Part shown: one piece after another, positions 1 through 8,878 of the stretch
Position numbering within the stretch: position 1 is the first letter of the stretch
How the letters are laid out: each line of letters begins with the position of its first letter
Source: Mycobacterium persicum
GTDB lineage: Bacteria; Actinomycetota; Actinomycetes; Mycobacteriales; Mycobacteriaceae
Direction of reading: 5' to 3'
Assembly (NCBI RefSeq): GCF_002086675.1
Contig: NZ_MVIF01000044.1
Location: 1 to 42,705, forward strand
DNA: 42,705 bases
Notes under the pieces: generated by a model
The model's input: only the letters and a program-made list of their open reading frames with translations
Told to the model about the DNA's origin: nothing
Database searches by the model: none
Made by a program: the position numbers and the translations under genes

Positions 1-3
1 CCC

Positions 4-471
4 TTAGGCCACCTGCGACCCGGCCCGCTCGGCACGCTTCCACACCAGAGACGAGTACACCGTCCGCCCGTCGGGCAAGGTCAATTCCGATGACAGGGTC
101 AGCTTGTCGCCGTCGAGGTCGCTGTGCCGCAGATGAAACTGGCCCAGGTAGTTGGGAACCAGGGACAGCTTCGCCTCGTGACGGATATCGCCCGTGGCCT
201 CGTCGACGAAGTACCGTCCGCTGTAGGCCAGATACCCCAGCGCCGCGGCCGCCGCCTGCTCGGTGGTGCCGCCGCCGGCCACGGGCCGGTCGTAGTCGGG
301 TCGCCCGGATGACTGGATCTGCGCCGACATGTACCCGTCCGGGGTGTAGATGATCAAACCCTGCGCATCCGCGCCGTGGGGGTATCGCACCGGGCCGTCG
401 AGACTGTCCCGCTCGACGTAGGACACCAGCTCCCAGGCTCCAACCAGCTTGTCACGCAATGCTTTTACCAT
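4..471 (-). CDS. Lipocalin-like domain protein with a repeat-embedded start
   Basis: The protein is about 155 residues and begins MVKALRDKLVGAWELVSY, typical of the small lipocalin-like (lipocalin_5) family of ligand-binding barrels. Its substrate is unknown. A YxPxGYMSAQI stretch and the C-terminal TVYSSLVWKRA strand fit the family. It follows the IclR gene in the same direction and is probably the last gene of the operon. The start is ambiguous. The in-frame choices are TTG at 516, ATG at 501 and ATG at 471, all in or beside a 10-bp tandem repeat. I chose 471 because the domain begins there. The GAGGAG Shine-Dalgarno at 524-519 is spaced ideally for an ATG at 511, which is out of frame and gives only a 19-residue peptide. 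Family assignment is moderately sure; the start is not. Confidence 0.7.
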   Translation of the reverse strand: MVKALRDKLVGAWELVSYVERDSLDGPVRYPHGADAQGLIIYTPDGYMSAQIQSSGRPDYDRPVAGGGTTEQAAAAALGYLAYSGRYFVDEATGDIRHEAKLSLVPNYLGQFHLRHSDLDGDKLTLSSELTLPDGRTVYSSLVWKRAERAGSQVA

Positions 472-515
472 TTCCAACCATTTCCAACCATTTCCAACCA
501 TTTCCAACCATTCCA
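467..515. repeat. 10-bp tandem repeat (ACCATTTCCA), about 4.9 copies
   Basis: Four perfect units and one unit lacking a single T lie head to tail across the translation start of the lipocalin-like gene. Read on the minus strand, each unit (TGGAAATGGT) supplies an ATG, so start codons occur every 10 bases and cycle through all three frames. The unit length is not a multiple of three, so copy-number change would alter which ATG matches the body frame. Confidence 0.95.
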
Positions 516-522
516 ATGCTCC

Positions 523-1296
523 TCATGATGCTTCGAACCAGCTGTTCACTTTCGCCACCCACGCCCGTAATGCCTGGGCCAGCTCTTCCTCGCGGCCGTA
601 GAACCGCTGCGCCGGCACCGGCACGCTGACGGCCACCACCTGATCGGTCACGCCATGCAGCACCGTGCCGACCGCGCAAATGCCATCGGTCTGCTCCTCC
701 CGGTCATAGGCGATGCCGTCGCGGCTGATCTGGGCGAGCTCCTCGCGCAGCGCTGCCCGATCGGTGATGGTGTTGGCAGTCAACGGCAGCAGCCGACTGG
801 GCAGCGCCTGTGCCTGCCGTTCCGGCGGCAGTGTCGCCAGCAGCGCCTTGCCGTTGGCGCAGCAGTACAGCGGAAAGGACTCGCCCACCGCGCTCACCGC
901 GCGCAACCGCCGCGGCGGAACCACCTGGTCGATGAAATCGGCGCGATCCCCGTCCAGAATCGACAAGTCCACCGTCTCGTCGAGTTCCCGCGACAACTGC
1001 GTCAGGAACGGGTGCAAGTCGGCCACCACGCTGAGCCGCACGGTGCTGGCCATGCGCGCAATCTCGGGCCCCAGCCGGTAGGGTCCCCGCGCCCCGCGCG
1101 AGGCCACCAGACCCTCGTCCTCCAATGCGTTGAGGATCCGGCTCACGGTGGACCGGGCCATTGCGACCCGCTCCCCGATCTCGACTTGGCTGAGCCCGCC
1201 GGGGTGAGCTTGCAGCACCCGCAATATCTCCGCCGCGCGGGCAATCACCTGGATGCCACCGCTGCGGACGTCGCTGTCTTCGGCCTTGGCGCTCAT
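523..1296 (-). CDS. IclR-family transcriptional regulator
   Basis: This 257-residue protein is full length for IclR regulators. An N-terminal winged helix-turn-helix (about residues 15-75, with GGLSQVEIGERV and ARSTVSRILNALEDEGLV) is followed by an effector-binding domain with the typical FPLYCCANGKALLA and DREEQTDGICAVG blocks. Its ATG at 1296 overlaps the stop of the beta-keto acid cleavage gene by four bases, so it is translated with the catabolic operon it probably controls. The inducer is unknown; in this family it is usually the pathway substrate or an intermediate. From memory, the position matches Rv1719 of M. tuberculosis. An imperfect palindrome at 5027-5042, upstream of the first operon gene, is a candidate operator. 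Confidence 0.92.
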   Translation of the reverse strand: MSAKAEDSDVRSGGIQVIARAAEILRVLQAHPGGLSQVEIGERVAMARSTVSRILNALEDEGLVASRGARGPYRLGPEIARMASTVRLSVVADLHPFLTQLSRELDETVDLSILDGDRADFIDQVVPPRRLRAVSAVGESFPLYCCANGKALLATLPPERQAQALPSRLLPLTANTITDRAALREELAQISRDGIAYDREEQTDGICAVGTVLHGVTDQVVAVSVPVPAQRFYGREEELAQALRAWVAKVNSWFEAS

Positions 1297-2114
1297 CGCC
1301 GAACTCCGGGCAGGCGCAGCAACGCCTCGGCTTCTTCAACGGAGGCGACGGGCAAATCCAGAGCCTGGACCAGACGCATGGTGCGCGTCACCAGCGCCAG
1401 GTTGCTTGGCGCCAGCTCACCCTTACGCAAGTACAAGGTGTCCTCCAGGCCCACTCGCGCATTACCGCCCAGGGCCAGGCCCATCGCGGTCAATTCCAGG
1501 TTGGCCCGGCCGATCGCGATGACTTGCCAGATCGCATCGGGAGGAAGCCGGCGCACCATCGTCAGCAGGTTATCGGCGGTGGCGACCATTCCGCCGCGCA
1601 CCCCGAGGACGATGCTGAACTGCAAAGGTTCGGCCAGCAGGCCTTCTTCCCGCAATCGCAGGCAGGCCTCCAGATGCCCGGTGTCATAGATTTCCAGTTC
1701 CGGTTTGATGTCCAACTCGCGCATCCGTGCCGCCAATCGACGGACGGCATCCGGCGGGTTACGGAATTCGCTAGCACCGAAACTCATCGAGCACGGGTTG
1801 AGGGTGGCCATCCGCGGCCGCAATTCCACCAGCTTTTCCCGCTCCTCGAACGGCACCGACAGTCCGACTCCGGTCGACAGCTGGATCAGGATCGGGCAAC
1901 GCTCGCCGATCAGGTCCATGGCCCGCCGCGCGATAGCGAGATCTGCTGTGGGTCTTTCGTTTTCGTCGCGCAGATGGATGTGCGCCACAGCGGCTCCGGC
2001 GTGATAGGCCTGGTCGACCGCGGTCGCGATTTCCTCCGGGGTGGTCGGCAGCGCGGCGTTGTCGGCCTTGGTTGCGATGGGCCCGGTGGGTGCGACGGTG
2101 ATGACGACGCTCAC
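1293..2114 (-). CDS. Beta-keto acid cleavage enzyme (BKACE, DUF849 family)
   Basis: The product is 273 residues, slightly short for this TIM-barrel zinc enzyme family. Members condense a beta-keto acid with acetyl-CoA and release acetoacetate plus a new CoA thioester. The N-terminal ITVAPTGP strand and the zinc motif AHIHLRD (H45, H47, D50) are present, as is LSTGVG. The substrate cannot be read from sequence; known members act on 3-keto-5-aminohexanoate or dehydrocarnitine. The start is GTG at 2114, overlapping the cupin stop by four bases (GTGA), with a strong AGGAGGT ribosome site inside the end of the cupin gene. The neighbouring FadB3-like dehydrogenase could supply the beta-keto acid. 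From memory, it corresponds to Rv1718. Confidence 0.88.
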   Translation of the reverse strand: MSVVITVAPTGPIATKADNAALPTTPEEIATAVDQAYHAGAAVAHIHLRDENERPTADLAIARRAMDLIGERCPILIQLSTGVGLSVPFEEREKLVELRPRMATLNPCSMSFGASEFRNPPDAVRRLAARMRELDIKPELEIYDTGHLEACLRLREEGLLAEPLQFSIVLGVRGGMVATADNLLTMVRRLPPDAIWQVIAIGRANLELTAMGLALGGNARVGLEDTLYLRKGELAPSNLALVTRTMRLVQALDLPVASVEEAEALLRLPGVRR

Positions 2115-2461
2115 GCCGCTACCTCCTGCGGATGAGCGATGGCCACCAGCAGCACCGCCGCACGCCCGGAACGGTTTTCCAGCGACCGCACCTCACCTTT
2201 GGCGAAATGCACACTGTCGAACCGGCCCAAGACCGTTTCGGTTCCGTCGGCGGTGACGACCAGCTCGCCGTCGATCACCACGTAGACGGTTTCCTCTCGG
2301 GCTGCGGCCTTTTCGGCGATCCCGCCCGGCTGGTAGGTGGACAGCCCCACCCAGAACCGGTCGGTGTGTCCGGCTTCGTGGCCCTGCAGCCGCACCGTGA
2401 GCACGTCACGGTGCAGCGCGGCAGTGTATTCCGGCGCTTGCGACACCCGGGTCACGTTCAT
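2111..2461 (-). CDS. Small cupin-domain protein
   Basis: This 116-residue single-domain cupin has ETVYVVIDGELVV and a following strand ending in SVHFAKGEVRSLENRSG, matching a beta-barrel cupin core. The usual histidine-rich metal motif is weak: there is no clear HxH pair in motif 1, so an enzymatic or a binding role are both open. The ATG at 2461 shares one base with the stop of the upstream cyclase gene (TGATG), which fixes the start despite an open frame continuing upstream. It is one of six tightly overlapping genes in the catabolic operon. From memory, its length and position match Rv1717. Confidence 0.85.
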   Translation of the reverse strand: MNVTRVSQAPEYTAALHRDVLTVRLQGHEAGHTDRFWVGLSTYQPGGIAEKAAAREETVYVVIDGELVVTADGTETVLGRFDSVHFAKGEVRSLENRSGRAAVLLVAIAHPQEVAA

Positions 2462-3285
2462 CAGGCCCCCGTCTCGATGCGGTAGCTCCCGGTGGGGTCG
2501 ACGATCGCGACCAGCCGAACGATGCAGCCGTCGCCACCCACCCAGCGCCAGGGGAAGGCGGCGAAGGTGACACGCTTGCCGGTGACCTTGTCCAGGTCGC
2601 CGCCGACGTTTTCGAAACCGTAGATGCCCTTCGACAGGATCGCACGGTGGCAGGGCTCCCACTCCGGGAAGTCGTCGAGTACCTTGCGACCGGTCTGCTG
2701 TTCGTATTCGCTTACCGCCCAAGGTAATAGGCCGCCTTGGGCTTCCGCGGGGCCATGCGGTGCGATCGCTGTGGCCAGCGGATGGTCCAGCGCCTGGGTG
2801 TCGGTGCCGACCGCCTTGACGCCCTTGGCCGCAAACCACTCCCCCGCTTCCTTGTAGAAGCCCGGCGAGTAGGCGTAGTACTCGGCGCTGTCGGCGTATT
2901 TGTGGTGCCAGCCGGTGTTGACGATGACGATGTCACCGCGCCGGATTTCCGGGCTGGCCCGCTCCAGATCCTCCGCGGTAACCACACCCCACTTGGTCTT
3001 GGGGATCGACACCACCACCCCGGTGCCGAAGAAGGCACTCAACGGGATCTCGTCCAAGAACGGCGTTCCCTCCACCACATGGGCCGGCGCGTCGATGTGG
3101 GTGCCGGAATGCATGACGGTGGTGATCTTTTGGGTCAGCACCCGGCTTTTGGCCATGCCGTGCAGCCGTTCGATCTTGACGTCTTCGAAATACGGCCAGG
3201 CCGGCACCCCGTGTCCCCACGGGTGTGACAGGTCGTAGAGCTCCAGCTTGGACTCGGCCTCACCGAGGGGCCACGTGAAAGTCAT
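2461..3285 (-). CDS. Cyclase / kynurenine formamidase-like metal hydrolase
   Basis: The 274-residue protein belongs to the cyclase family (PF04199), which includes kynurenine formamidase and related amidohydrolases acting on formamides, lactones or cyclic amides. The metal-binding signature HSGTHIDAPAH (H59, H63, D65) is intact. GDIVIVNTGWHHKY, GVKAVGTDTQALDHP and a C-terminal barrel strand also fit. It lies two bases downstream of the FadB3-like gene and shares one base with the cupin gene. No tryptophan-catabolism genes are nearby, so the substrate is probably not formylkynurenine. A role in opening or hydrolysing an intermediate of the operon's pathway is inference. From memory, it matches Rv1716. 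Confidence 0.88.
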   Translation of the reverse strand: MTFTWPLGEAESKLELYDLSHPWGHGVPAWPYFEDVKIERLHGMAKSRVLTQKITTVMHSGTHIDAPAHVVEGTPFLDEIPLSAFFGTGVVVSIPKTKWGVVTAEDLERASPEIRRGDIVIVNTGWHHKYADSAEYYAYSPGFYKEAGEWFAAKGVKAVGTDTQALDHPLATAIAPHGPAEAQGGLLPWAVSEYEQQTGRKVLDDFPEWEPCHRAILSKGIYGFENVGGDLDKVTGKRVTFAAFPWRWVGGDGCIVRLVAIVDPTGSYRIETGA

Positions 3286-3287
3286 GG

Positions 3288-4205
3288 CTATTTACTTCCT
3301 TTCCGATGTGGGTCTTGGTCAAGTTGGGCACTGATGTGCTGGGAAAGTCGTGCCGCGGTGCGCTCGCGGGCGCCCGCGGGCCAGTCGAGGAACCCGTGTC
3401 CGGTGCGCGCCCCGAGTTGTCCCTCGGCGACCAGTTGGCGCAGCAGCGGACTGGGATGCGGGTCACTGTTGAGGCTGGGGATAACCGCGTCGTGGATGGC
3501 CAGGGTGAGGTCGAGGCCGATGTAGTCGGCATTTTCCAGCGGGCCCAGGGTGGCCAGCCGCAGCCCAATGGTGTTGCGCACCACTAGATCTACCGTCTCG
3601 GCGTCGCAGACGCCCTCAGCGACCAGCGCCATCGCCTCACGCCACAACGCATGCTGAAGCCGGTTGCCGATGAATCCGGGGACGTCGCGTCCGACCCGCA
3701 CCGGCATCTTGCCGGCCTCGGTCAGCAGCGCCGCGATGCGTTCCACCGTGTCCGGCGCGGTTCGATCGCTGGGCACCACCTCGACGACGGGAATGAGGTC
3801 GGGCGGATTCCAGAAGTGCGTACCGATTACTCGGCTGCCGTCGTCGACCCGCTCGGTGACCGCCCCGATCGGCAGGACGGACGTGTTGGTGGCCAGCACC
3901 GCATGTGGGGCCAGGCCCGCCAGGCGTTGGAAGAGTTCCTGTTTGACGGCCAGGTTCTCGACGATCGCCTCGACCACCAGGTCGGTGTGGTGCACCGCCG
4001 CGGCCAGATCACCGGTGGGGGTAACCGATCCGCGTTCCGCGCCGGTCACTTCGGCGGCTTCCGCCGCTGCGGCATCGAGGATTTCGGCGTTGGTGTCGGT
4101 GATGGCGACCTCGAGCCCCGCCGAGGCTAGCACGCCGGCGATGCGCCGGCCCATCAAACCGGCGCCGACGACGGTGGCCCGAGAGAACCCGTGAGACGTC
4201 AGCAT
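3288..4205 (-). CDS. fadB3: FadB3-like 3-hydroxyacyl dehydrogenase
   Basis: The product has 305 residues: an N-terminal NAD-binding Rossmann fold with GAGLMG (residues 14-19), then the helical 3-hydroxyacyl-CoA dehydrogenase domain. The catalytic region GTHFWNPPDLIPVVEVV holds H130 and the family glutamate E142, and the substrate-contacting NTSVLP is present. It oxidises a 3-hydroxy acid or acyl-CoA to the 3-keto form with NAD. L-carnitine dehydrogenases belong to this same family, and FNPP is FWNPP here, so a free hydroxy acid is possible. The start at 4205 (MLTSHGFSRA) overlaps the SDR gene by seven bases; a longer open frame upstream lacks family similarity. From memory, it matches Rv1715. 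Confidence 0.9.
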   Translation of the reverse strand: MLTSHGFSRATVVGAGLMGRRIAGVLASAGLEVAITDTNAEILDAAAAEAAEVTGAERGSVTPTGDLAAAVHHTDLVVEAIVENLAVKQELFQRLAGLAPHAVLATNTSVLPIGAVTERVDDGSRVIGTHFWNPPDLIPVVEVVPSDRTAPDTVERIAALLTEAGKMPVRVGRDVPGFIGNRLQHALWREAMALVAEGVCDAETVDLVVRNTIGLRLATLGPLENADYIGLDLTLAIHDAVIPSLNSDPHPSPLLRQLVAEGQLGARTGHGFLDWPAGARERTAARLSQHISAQLDQDPHRKGSK

Positions 4206-5005
4206 GCGGTATATCCGCCGTCCAGATACATCACCTGGCCGGTGTAGAAGCTTGACGCGTCGCTGAGCAGATAGATCAGCGCGCCGACGAAGTCTTCGGG
4301 TTCGGCGAAGCGGCGCAATGGGATCCGGGCGAACATCGCCTCGCGGGTGGCGCGTCCCCTCTCGTCGTCGGCGTACATCCACTCGGTCAGCTCGGACCGA
4401 AAAACCGTTGGCGCAAGGGCGTTTACCCGGATTCCGTCAGCACCCCATTCGGCCGCCAGGGATTTGGCCAGCAGATCGGTGCCCGCTTTCGACGGGCAGT
4501 AGGCGCTGTAGCCGGCGGGGTGACCCAGCGCTCCGCGGACCGATGAGACCAGCACGATGCTGCCGCCGTCGCCCTGCTCGAGCAGCACCCGCCCGGCCGC
4601 TTGGCAGACCAGCCAAGCGCCCCGCAGATTCGCATCCATCACCTTGTCGAAGTCCTCGACGGCCATCTCGGTGATCGGCGCGACATGGTTCATGCCCGAC
4701 GCCACCAGAACGCCGTCGAGGCGGCCATGGTGGGCAATGGCCGCAGCCACCATGGCCTGGGCGTCGGCCGGAGTCTGGGGCCGACGCTCGACCACCAACG
4801 CGTCGTCGATGCCGGCGTCGTCGACCAACTCGGCCAGCCCGGCGGCGTTGCCGCCGGTCAGGGTCAGCCGAGCGCCCGCGTCCGCTAATGCACGGGCGGC
4901 GACGCGGCCCAGCGAACCGGTGGCGCCCGTGATCAGTATGGACTTGTCTTGCACGCTGAACCGCGTCAAGCCCGGATTTGGCGCTTGCTGTGCCATCGTC
5001 ACCAT
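4199..5005 (-). CDS. Short-chain dehydrogenase/reductase, first gene of the catabolic operon
   Basis: This classical SDR has 268 residues. The cofactor motif TGATGSLG starts at T26; N126 lies in DANLRG; S154/S155 lie in LVSSVRG; Y169 and K173 form YCPSK. The catalytic tetrad is therefore complete, and the C-terminal YLDGGYTAC closes the fold. It interconverts a hydroxyl and a carbonyl group on an unknown substrate. It heads a run of overlapping minus-strand genes ending with the IclR gene, after a 248-base gap from der that probably holds the operon promoter. A second in-frame ATG at M4 is an alternative start. From memory, it matches Rv1714. Confidence 0.9.
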   Translation of the reverse strand: MVTMAQQAPNPGLTRFSVQDKSILITGATGSLGRVAARALADAGARLTLTGGNAAGLAELVDDAGIDDALVVERRPQTPADAQAMVAAAIAHHGRLDGVLVASGMNHVAPITEMAVEDFDKVMDANLRGAWLVCQAAGRVLLEQGDGGSIVLVSSVRGALGHPAGYSAYCPSKAGTDLLAKSLAAEWGADGIRVNALAPTVFRSELTEWMYADDERGRATREAMFARIPLRRFAEPEDFVGALIYLLSDASSFYTGQVMYLDGGYTAC

Positions 5006-5026
5006 CTCTCACCTTTTCCTGCAATG

Positions 5027-5042
5027 CGGGTTTATTAACCCG
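5027..5042. promoter_or_regulatory. Imperfect 16-bp palindrome, candidate operator
   Basis: CGGGTT and AACCCG arms flank a TATT centre, 22 bases upstream of the SDR start. The site is AT-rich compared with its surroundings and lies where a regulator of the operon would bind. Assigning it to the operon's IclR protein is inference; no second copy was seen. Confidence 0.4.
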
Positions 5043-5253
5043 TTATGCGAGAGATCGTATGGGGTTGCCGCGAGGGCGTCAAACAGGTACTCCTGTGATG
5101 TAGGCCGCTGTGTCCGTATTGCGGGATTTAGCGTCAGCGTCGACCGGATGGGTTGCGGCGGTCCGTGGATCGCACGGCACCCTAGCGACGGCTCGTCAAA
5201 GACGCCGGTTAGCGAACTCAGCTGCCGCGATGGGGATACGCTGGTTGTTTCGC

Positions 5254-6654
5254 TCAGCGGCGCTTGACGCCCCGCTTTTCGCGCACTCGCACGTTGATCC
5301 GGATCGGACTGCCCTCGAAGCCGAATGTCTCGCGCAGCCGCCGCTCCAGGAACCGCCGGTAGCCGGCCTCCAGAAAACCGGTGGTGAACAGCACGAACGT
5401 CGGCGGCCGCGCGGTGGCCTGGGTGGCGAACAGGATGCGGGGTTGTCGGCCGCCGCGCACCGGGGGCGGCGTCGCGGCCACCACTTCCTTTAGCCAGGCG
5501 TTCAGCGGGCCGGTCGCTATCCTCGTGTCCCACGACGCCAGCGCGCTCTGAAGCGCCGGCACCAGCTTCTGCACCGCCCGACCCGTCTTGGCCGAGATGT
5601 TGACTCGCTGCGCCCAGCGCACCTGCACCAGTTCGCGGTCGATCTCCCGCTCCAGCAGCTCGCGCCGGTCCTCATCGACCAGATCCCACTTGTTGAAGGC
5701 CAACACCAGCGCCCGTCCGGCCTCGATGACCATCGACAGCACCCGCTGATCCTGTTCGGTCAGCGGCTGTGACGCGTCGACCAGCACGATCGCCACCTCG
5801 GCGGAATCGATGGCCGCGTGGGTGCGCACCGACGCATAGAACTCGTGTCCGCTGGCCTGGCCGACCTTGCGGCGCAGGCCCGCGGTGTCGACGAAACGCC
5901 ACACCTTGCCGCCCATCTCGATCAGCGAATCCACCGGATCGACCGTCGTCCCCGCGACCTCGTGCACCACCGACCGCTGATCGCCGGCCAGCTTGTTCAG
6001 CAAGGAACTCTTGCCGACGTTGGGTTTGCCGACGAGGGCCACCCGCCGCGGGCCGCCGCCGGCCGAGGCCGATTCCCCCACTTCGGGCAGCGCGGCCAAC
6101 ACCTGGTCGAGCAGATCGGCCACACCCCGACCGTGCATCGCGCTGACCGCATGCGGCTCGCCAAGTCCCAGCGACCACAGCGCGGCCGCGTCGGCTTCGC
6201 CCTTCTCATTGTCAACCTTGTTGGCGGCCAGGAAGACTGGCTTACCCGAGCGGAGCAGGCTGCGAGCGGCGTCCTGGTCGGCAGTGGTGGCGCCGACACT
6301 GGCATCGACCACCAGAATCACCGCATCGGCGGTGCGCATCGCCACCGACGCCTGCTCGGCCACCAGTTGCTGCAGCCCTTTGGCGTCCGGCTCCCATCCC
6401 CCGGTGTCTTGGACCACGAACCGCCGTCCACTCCACAGCGCGTCGTAGGACACGCGGTCACGCGTCACGCCCGGAACGTCTTGTACCACCGCTTCACGCC
6501 GGCCCAAGATCCGATTGACCAAGGTCGATTTGCCGACGTTGGGCCGGCCCACGATCGCCACGACCGGCGCGGGCGCCGACTCCGACAGCTCGGTCAGATC
6601 CGAATCGTCGAGCTCCCAATCGCTTTCGTCGGACCAGGTGCCGTCGTGGGTCAC
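5254..6654 (-). CDS. der: Ribosome-assembly GTPase Der (EngA)
   Basis: The 466-residue protein has two tandem GTPase domains and a C-terminal KH-like domain. Domain 1 shows [12 protein letters not shown] and NKVD; domain 2 shows [12 protein letters not shown] and NKWD. Der acts in late maturation of the 50S ribosomal subunit in the cytoplasm. Compared with typical Der there is an acidic N-terminal extension of about 28 residues ([12 protein letters not shown]), common in actinobacteria. The start overlaps the cmk stop by four bases, so it is probably translated with cmk. The C-terminal [11 protein letters not shown] tail is basic, as expected for RNA contact. From memory, it matches Rv1713. 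Confidence 0.97.
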   Translation of the reverse strand: MTHDGTWSDESDWELDDSDLTELSESAPAPVVAIVGRPNVGKSTLVNRILGRREAVVQDVPGVTRDRVSYDALWSGRRFVVQDTGGWEPDAKGLQQLVAEQASVAMRTADAVILVVDASVGATTADQDAARSLLRSGKPVFLAANKVDNEKGEADAAALWSLGLGEPHAVSAMHGRGVADLLDQVLAALPEVGESASAGGGPRRVALVGKPNVGKSSLLNKLAGDQRSVVHEVAGTTVDPVDSLIEMGGKVWRFVDTAGLRRKVGQASGHEFYASVRTHAAIDSAEVAIVLVDASQPLTEQDQRVLSMVIEAGRALVLAFNKWDLVDEDRRELLEREIDRELVQVRWAQRVNISAKTGRAVQKLVPALQSALASWDTRIATGPLNAWLKEVVAATPPPVRGGRQPRILFATQATARPPTFVLFTTGFLEAGYRRFLERRLRETFGFEGSPIRINVRVREKRGVKRR

Positions 6655-7367
6655 CGCAGGGCTCCGCTATGCTGCGTCACCAACTCCACGAGATGATCGA
6701 CGACTTGGGCCTCCGTCATATCGCTGGTGTCGACGACGATCGCATCAGCCGCCGCTCGCAGCGGCGACACCGCGCGGGTGGAGTCCAGATGGTCGCGCCG
6801 GCGCACGTCGGCGAGCACCGCGTCGTAGTCGTCTGCCAGCCCGACCGCGACATTTTGGTCGTTGCGGCGCCGGGCGCGGGTTTCGGCCGACGCGGTCAGA
6901 AAGATCTTTACCGGCGCATCGGGAAACACCACGGTCCCGATGTCGCGGCCCTCCACAACGATGCGGCCCGGCCCCTCGGCCATGGCACGTTGCAGCTCGA
7001 CCAGTCGCTCACGCACCGCAGGCACCGCCGACACCGCCGACACCGCCCGGGTGACATCATCTCCCCGGATCTCCGCCGAAACGTCTTCTCCGGAAAGGTA
7101 AAAGCTGCTCGCGTGCGGGCTATAGCCAACCGACAACTGCGCGGCCGACGCACAGTCCCCGACCGCCTGCGCGTCTGCCGGATCGATTCCGGCGCGCAGC
7201 ACCGCCAGCGTCACTATCCGGTACATCGCCCCGGTATCCAGAAAGCGAGCCCTCAGCCTATGAGCCAATCCCCTTGAAACAGAAGACTTTCCAGTCCCGG
7301 CCGGACCGTCGATGGCAATGACCGCCGCCGCCACAGGCCGACGACCCGCTTGGCTTGCATCACTCAC
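6651..7367 (-). CDS. cmk: Cytidylate kinase
   Basis: This 238-residue kinase phosphorylates CMP and dCMP with ATP. The P-loop [15 protein letters not shown] is near residue 21, followed by LDTGAMYR and [13 protein letters not shown], which bind CMP, and the lid region RARRRNDQ. The start is GTG at 7367, overlapping the rluB-type stop (GTGA). A short in-frame repeat, two exact 9-base units ACCGCCGAC at 7024-7041 (plus strand) and a partial third, encodes [11 protein letters not shown] between the CMP-binding blocks. It may be a small lineage-specific expansion. From memory, it matches Rv1712. Confidence 0.97.
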   Translation of the reverse strand: MSDASQAGRRPVAAAVIAIDGPAGTGKSSVSRGLAHRLRARFLDTGAMYRIVTLAVLRAGIDPADAQAVGDCASAAQLSVGYSPHASSFYLSGEDVSAEIRGDDVTRAVSAVSAVPAVRERLVELQRAMAEGPGRIVVEGRDIGTVVFPDAPVKIFLTASAETRARRRNDQNVAVGLADDYDAVLADVRRRDHLDSTRAVSPLRAAADAIVVDTSDMTEAQVVDHLVELVTQHSGALR

Positions 7368-8116
7368 AGGCCCACCGCTTTGTACAGCTGTCCGACCTCG
7401 TCGCGACCCAACGCCCGCACACTGCCCGGGCGCTGCTTGCCCAGTGTCACCGGGCCGATATCGGTGCGCACCAATGCCTCCACCGGAAACCCCGCCGCCG
7501 CCAGCAGCCGGCGCACGATTCGATTACGTCCTTCATGCAGCGTCACCCGCACCAACGTCTTGCCCGGGATCGCGTCCACCACCGCGAAACCATCCACCCG
7601 GGCGAGCCCGTCGTCCAATTCGATTCCCGCCCTGAGCTTTTTGCCCAGCCCCCGCGGCACCGTCCCGGCCACCGTGGCCAGATAGGTCTTGGGCACCTGG
7701 TGTGAGGGATGCATCAACCGGTGCGCCAGCTCGCCGTCGTTGGTCAGCAGAATCAGTCCTTCGGTGTCTGCGTCGAGCCGCCCGACATGAAAAAGATTCT
7801 TGTTGCCCCGGACCTTTCGCTCGATCAGGTCGCCGATACACGGCCGGCCGCGGTCGTCGGACATGGTCGAGTGCATCCCCCGCGGCTTGTTCAGCGCCAG
7901 GTAGACCAACGACTCGTCGACCACCACCCGGGCCCCGTCGACGCGGATCACCGAGACGTCCGGGTCCACCCGGGTACCCAGCTCGGTCACCAGTTTCCCG
8001 TCGACCTCGACACGGCCGTCGATGATCATCTTCTCGGCAGCCCGCCGGGACGCAATTCCGGCCTGGGACAACACCTTTTGCAATCGAATGCCCGGCGACT
8101 GCTCCAGCTCAACCAT
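7364..8116 (-). CDS. rluB: Pseudouridine synthase of the RsuA/RluB family
   Basis: The protein is 250 residues. An N-terminal S4 RNA-binding domain ([19 protein letters not shown], residues about 10-28) precedes the catalytic domain with [17 protein letters not shown], which carries the catalytic aspartate in [25 protein letters not shown] is the C-terminal signature. It isomerises a uridine in ribosomal RNA; which one is not decided by sequence, so RluB is the common name by homology. The ATG shares one base with the scpB stop. Its place after scpA-scpB and before cmk-der is a widely conserved arrangement. From memory, it matches Rv1711. Confidence 0.94.
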   Translation of the reverse strand: MVELEQSPGIRLQKVLSQAGIASRRAAEKMIIDGRVEVDGKLVTELGTRVDPDVSVIRVDGARVVVDESLVYLALNKPRGMHSTMSDDRGRPCIGDLIERKVRGNKNLFHVGRLDADTEGLILLTNDGELAHRLMHPSHQVPKTYLATVAGTVPRGLGKKLRAGIELDDGLARVDGFAVVDAIPGKTLVRVTLHEGRNRIVRRLLAAAGFPVEALVRTDIGPVTLGKQRPGSVRALGRDEVGQLYKAVGL

Positions 8117-8823
8117 CAGTCGTTGTCCACGTCGAATGTCAGCGTCTGGTCGGATGGCTGGCCGCCGGCGAGTTTGATGAAACGCGGCTCGCTATCCAGA
8201 GAGGCACTCAGGTCATCGATCGTGTCGACGTCGGGAAGCAGCGGCGCGAGATCGGGCAGCTCGGACAATGACGTCAAACCCAAACGCTCCAAGAACAAGT
8301 CGCTGGTGGCGAATGTCACCGCACCGGTGTCCTCGTCGGTACCGACCTCGGTGATCAGGCCGCGCGCCAGCAAAGTACGCATCACGGCGTCCACGTTGAC
8401 CCCGCGAACCGCACTCACCCGCGCACGCGTCACCGGTTGACGGTAAGCCACGACCGCAAGGGTTTCCAGCGCGGCGCGGGTGAGCTTGGTCCGCGCTCCG
8501 TCCAGAAGCAGCTTCTCGACGTAAGGCGCGAATCGGGCGCGGGTGTACAACCGCCAGCCTTCACCGCTGTGTCGCAAATCGATGCCACTATCGCGTTCGG
8601 CGAGTTCGTCGGCCATCAACCGCAGTTTCGCCGCGACCCGATAGACCGGTTGTTCGGTGGCCGTGGCCAGCGCCTCGGCGGTCACCGGGGTGTCGACGAC
8701 CAGCAGCAGCGCCTCTAACACCCGTCCGAGTTCGTCGGGATCCATCTCGGTGGGCTCAGCGATATCCGGGATGCCCGATGACATGGCATACCCGAGGTAG
8801 GGGTCGGGAGCATCGTCAGTCAC
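8116..8823 (-). CDS. scpB: Segregation and condensation protein ScpB
   Basis: This 235-residue protein has the two winged-helix domains of ScpB, the kleisin-associated subunit of the SMC condensin complex. LGRVLEALLLVVDTPVTAEALA and TRAALETLAVVAYRQPVTRARVSAVRGVNVD are typical. It acts on the nucleoid with ScpA and SMC. The start is GTG at 8823 with a GGAGGAG ribosome site. The acidic C-terminal tail (VDTIDDLSASLDSEP) is not part of the core fold. A 55-base gap separates it from scpA, the largest in this block. Confidence 0.95.
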   Translation of the reverse strand: MTDDAPDPYLGYAMSSGIPDIAEPTEMDPDELGRVLEALLLVVDTPVTAEALATATEQPVYRVAAKLRLMADELAERDSGIDLRHSGEGWRLYTRARFAPYVEKLLLDGARTKLTRAALETLAVVAYRQPVTRARVSAVRGVNVDAVMRTLLARGLITEVGTDEDTGAVTFATSDLFLERLGLTSLSELPDLAPLLPDVDTIDDLSASLDSEPRFIKLAGGQPSDQTLTFDVDND

Positions 8824-8878
8824 GCGCCGCTCCTCCGCATCTCATCCCGCCGCATCGTCACATCGTTGCCGGCGCGGG

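Noticed and set aside
655..1689. Long plus-strand open frame opposite the IclR and BKACE genes
   Set aside because: It has no recognisable domain and lies opposite two well-supported genes; GC-rich DNA produces such frames by chance.
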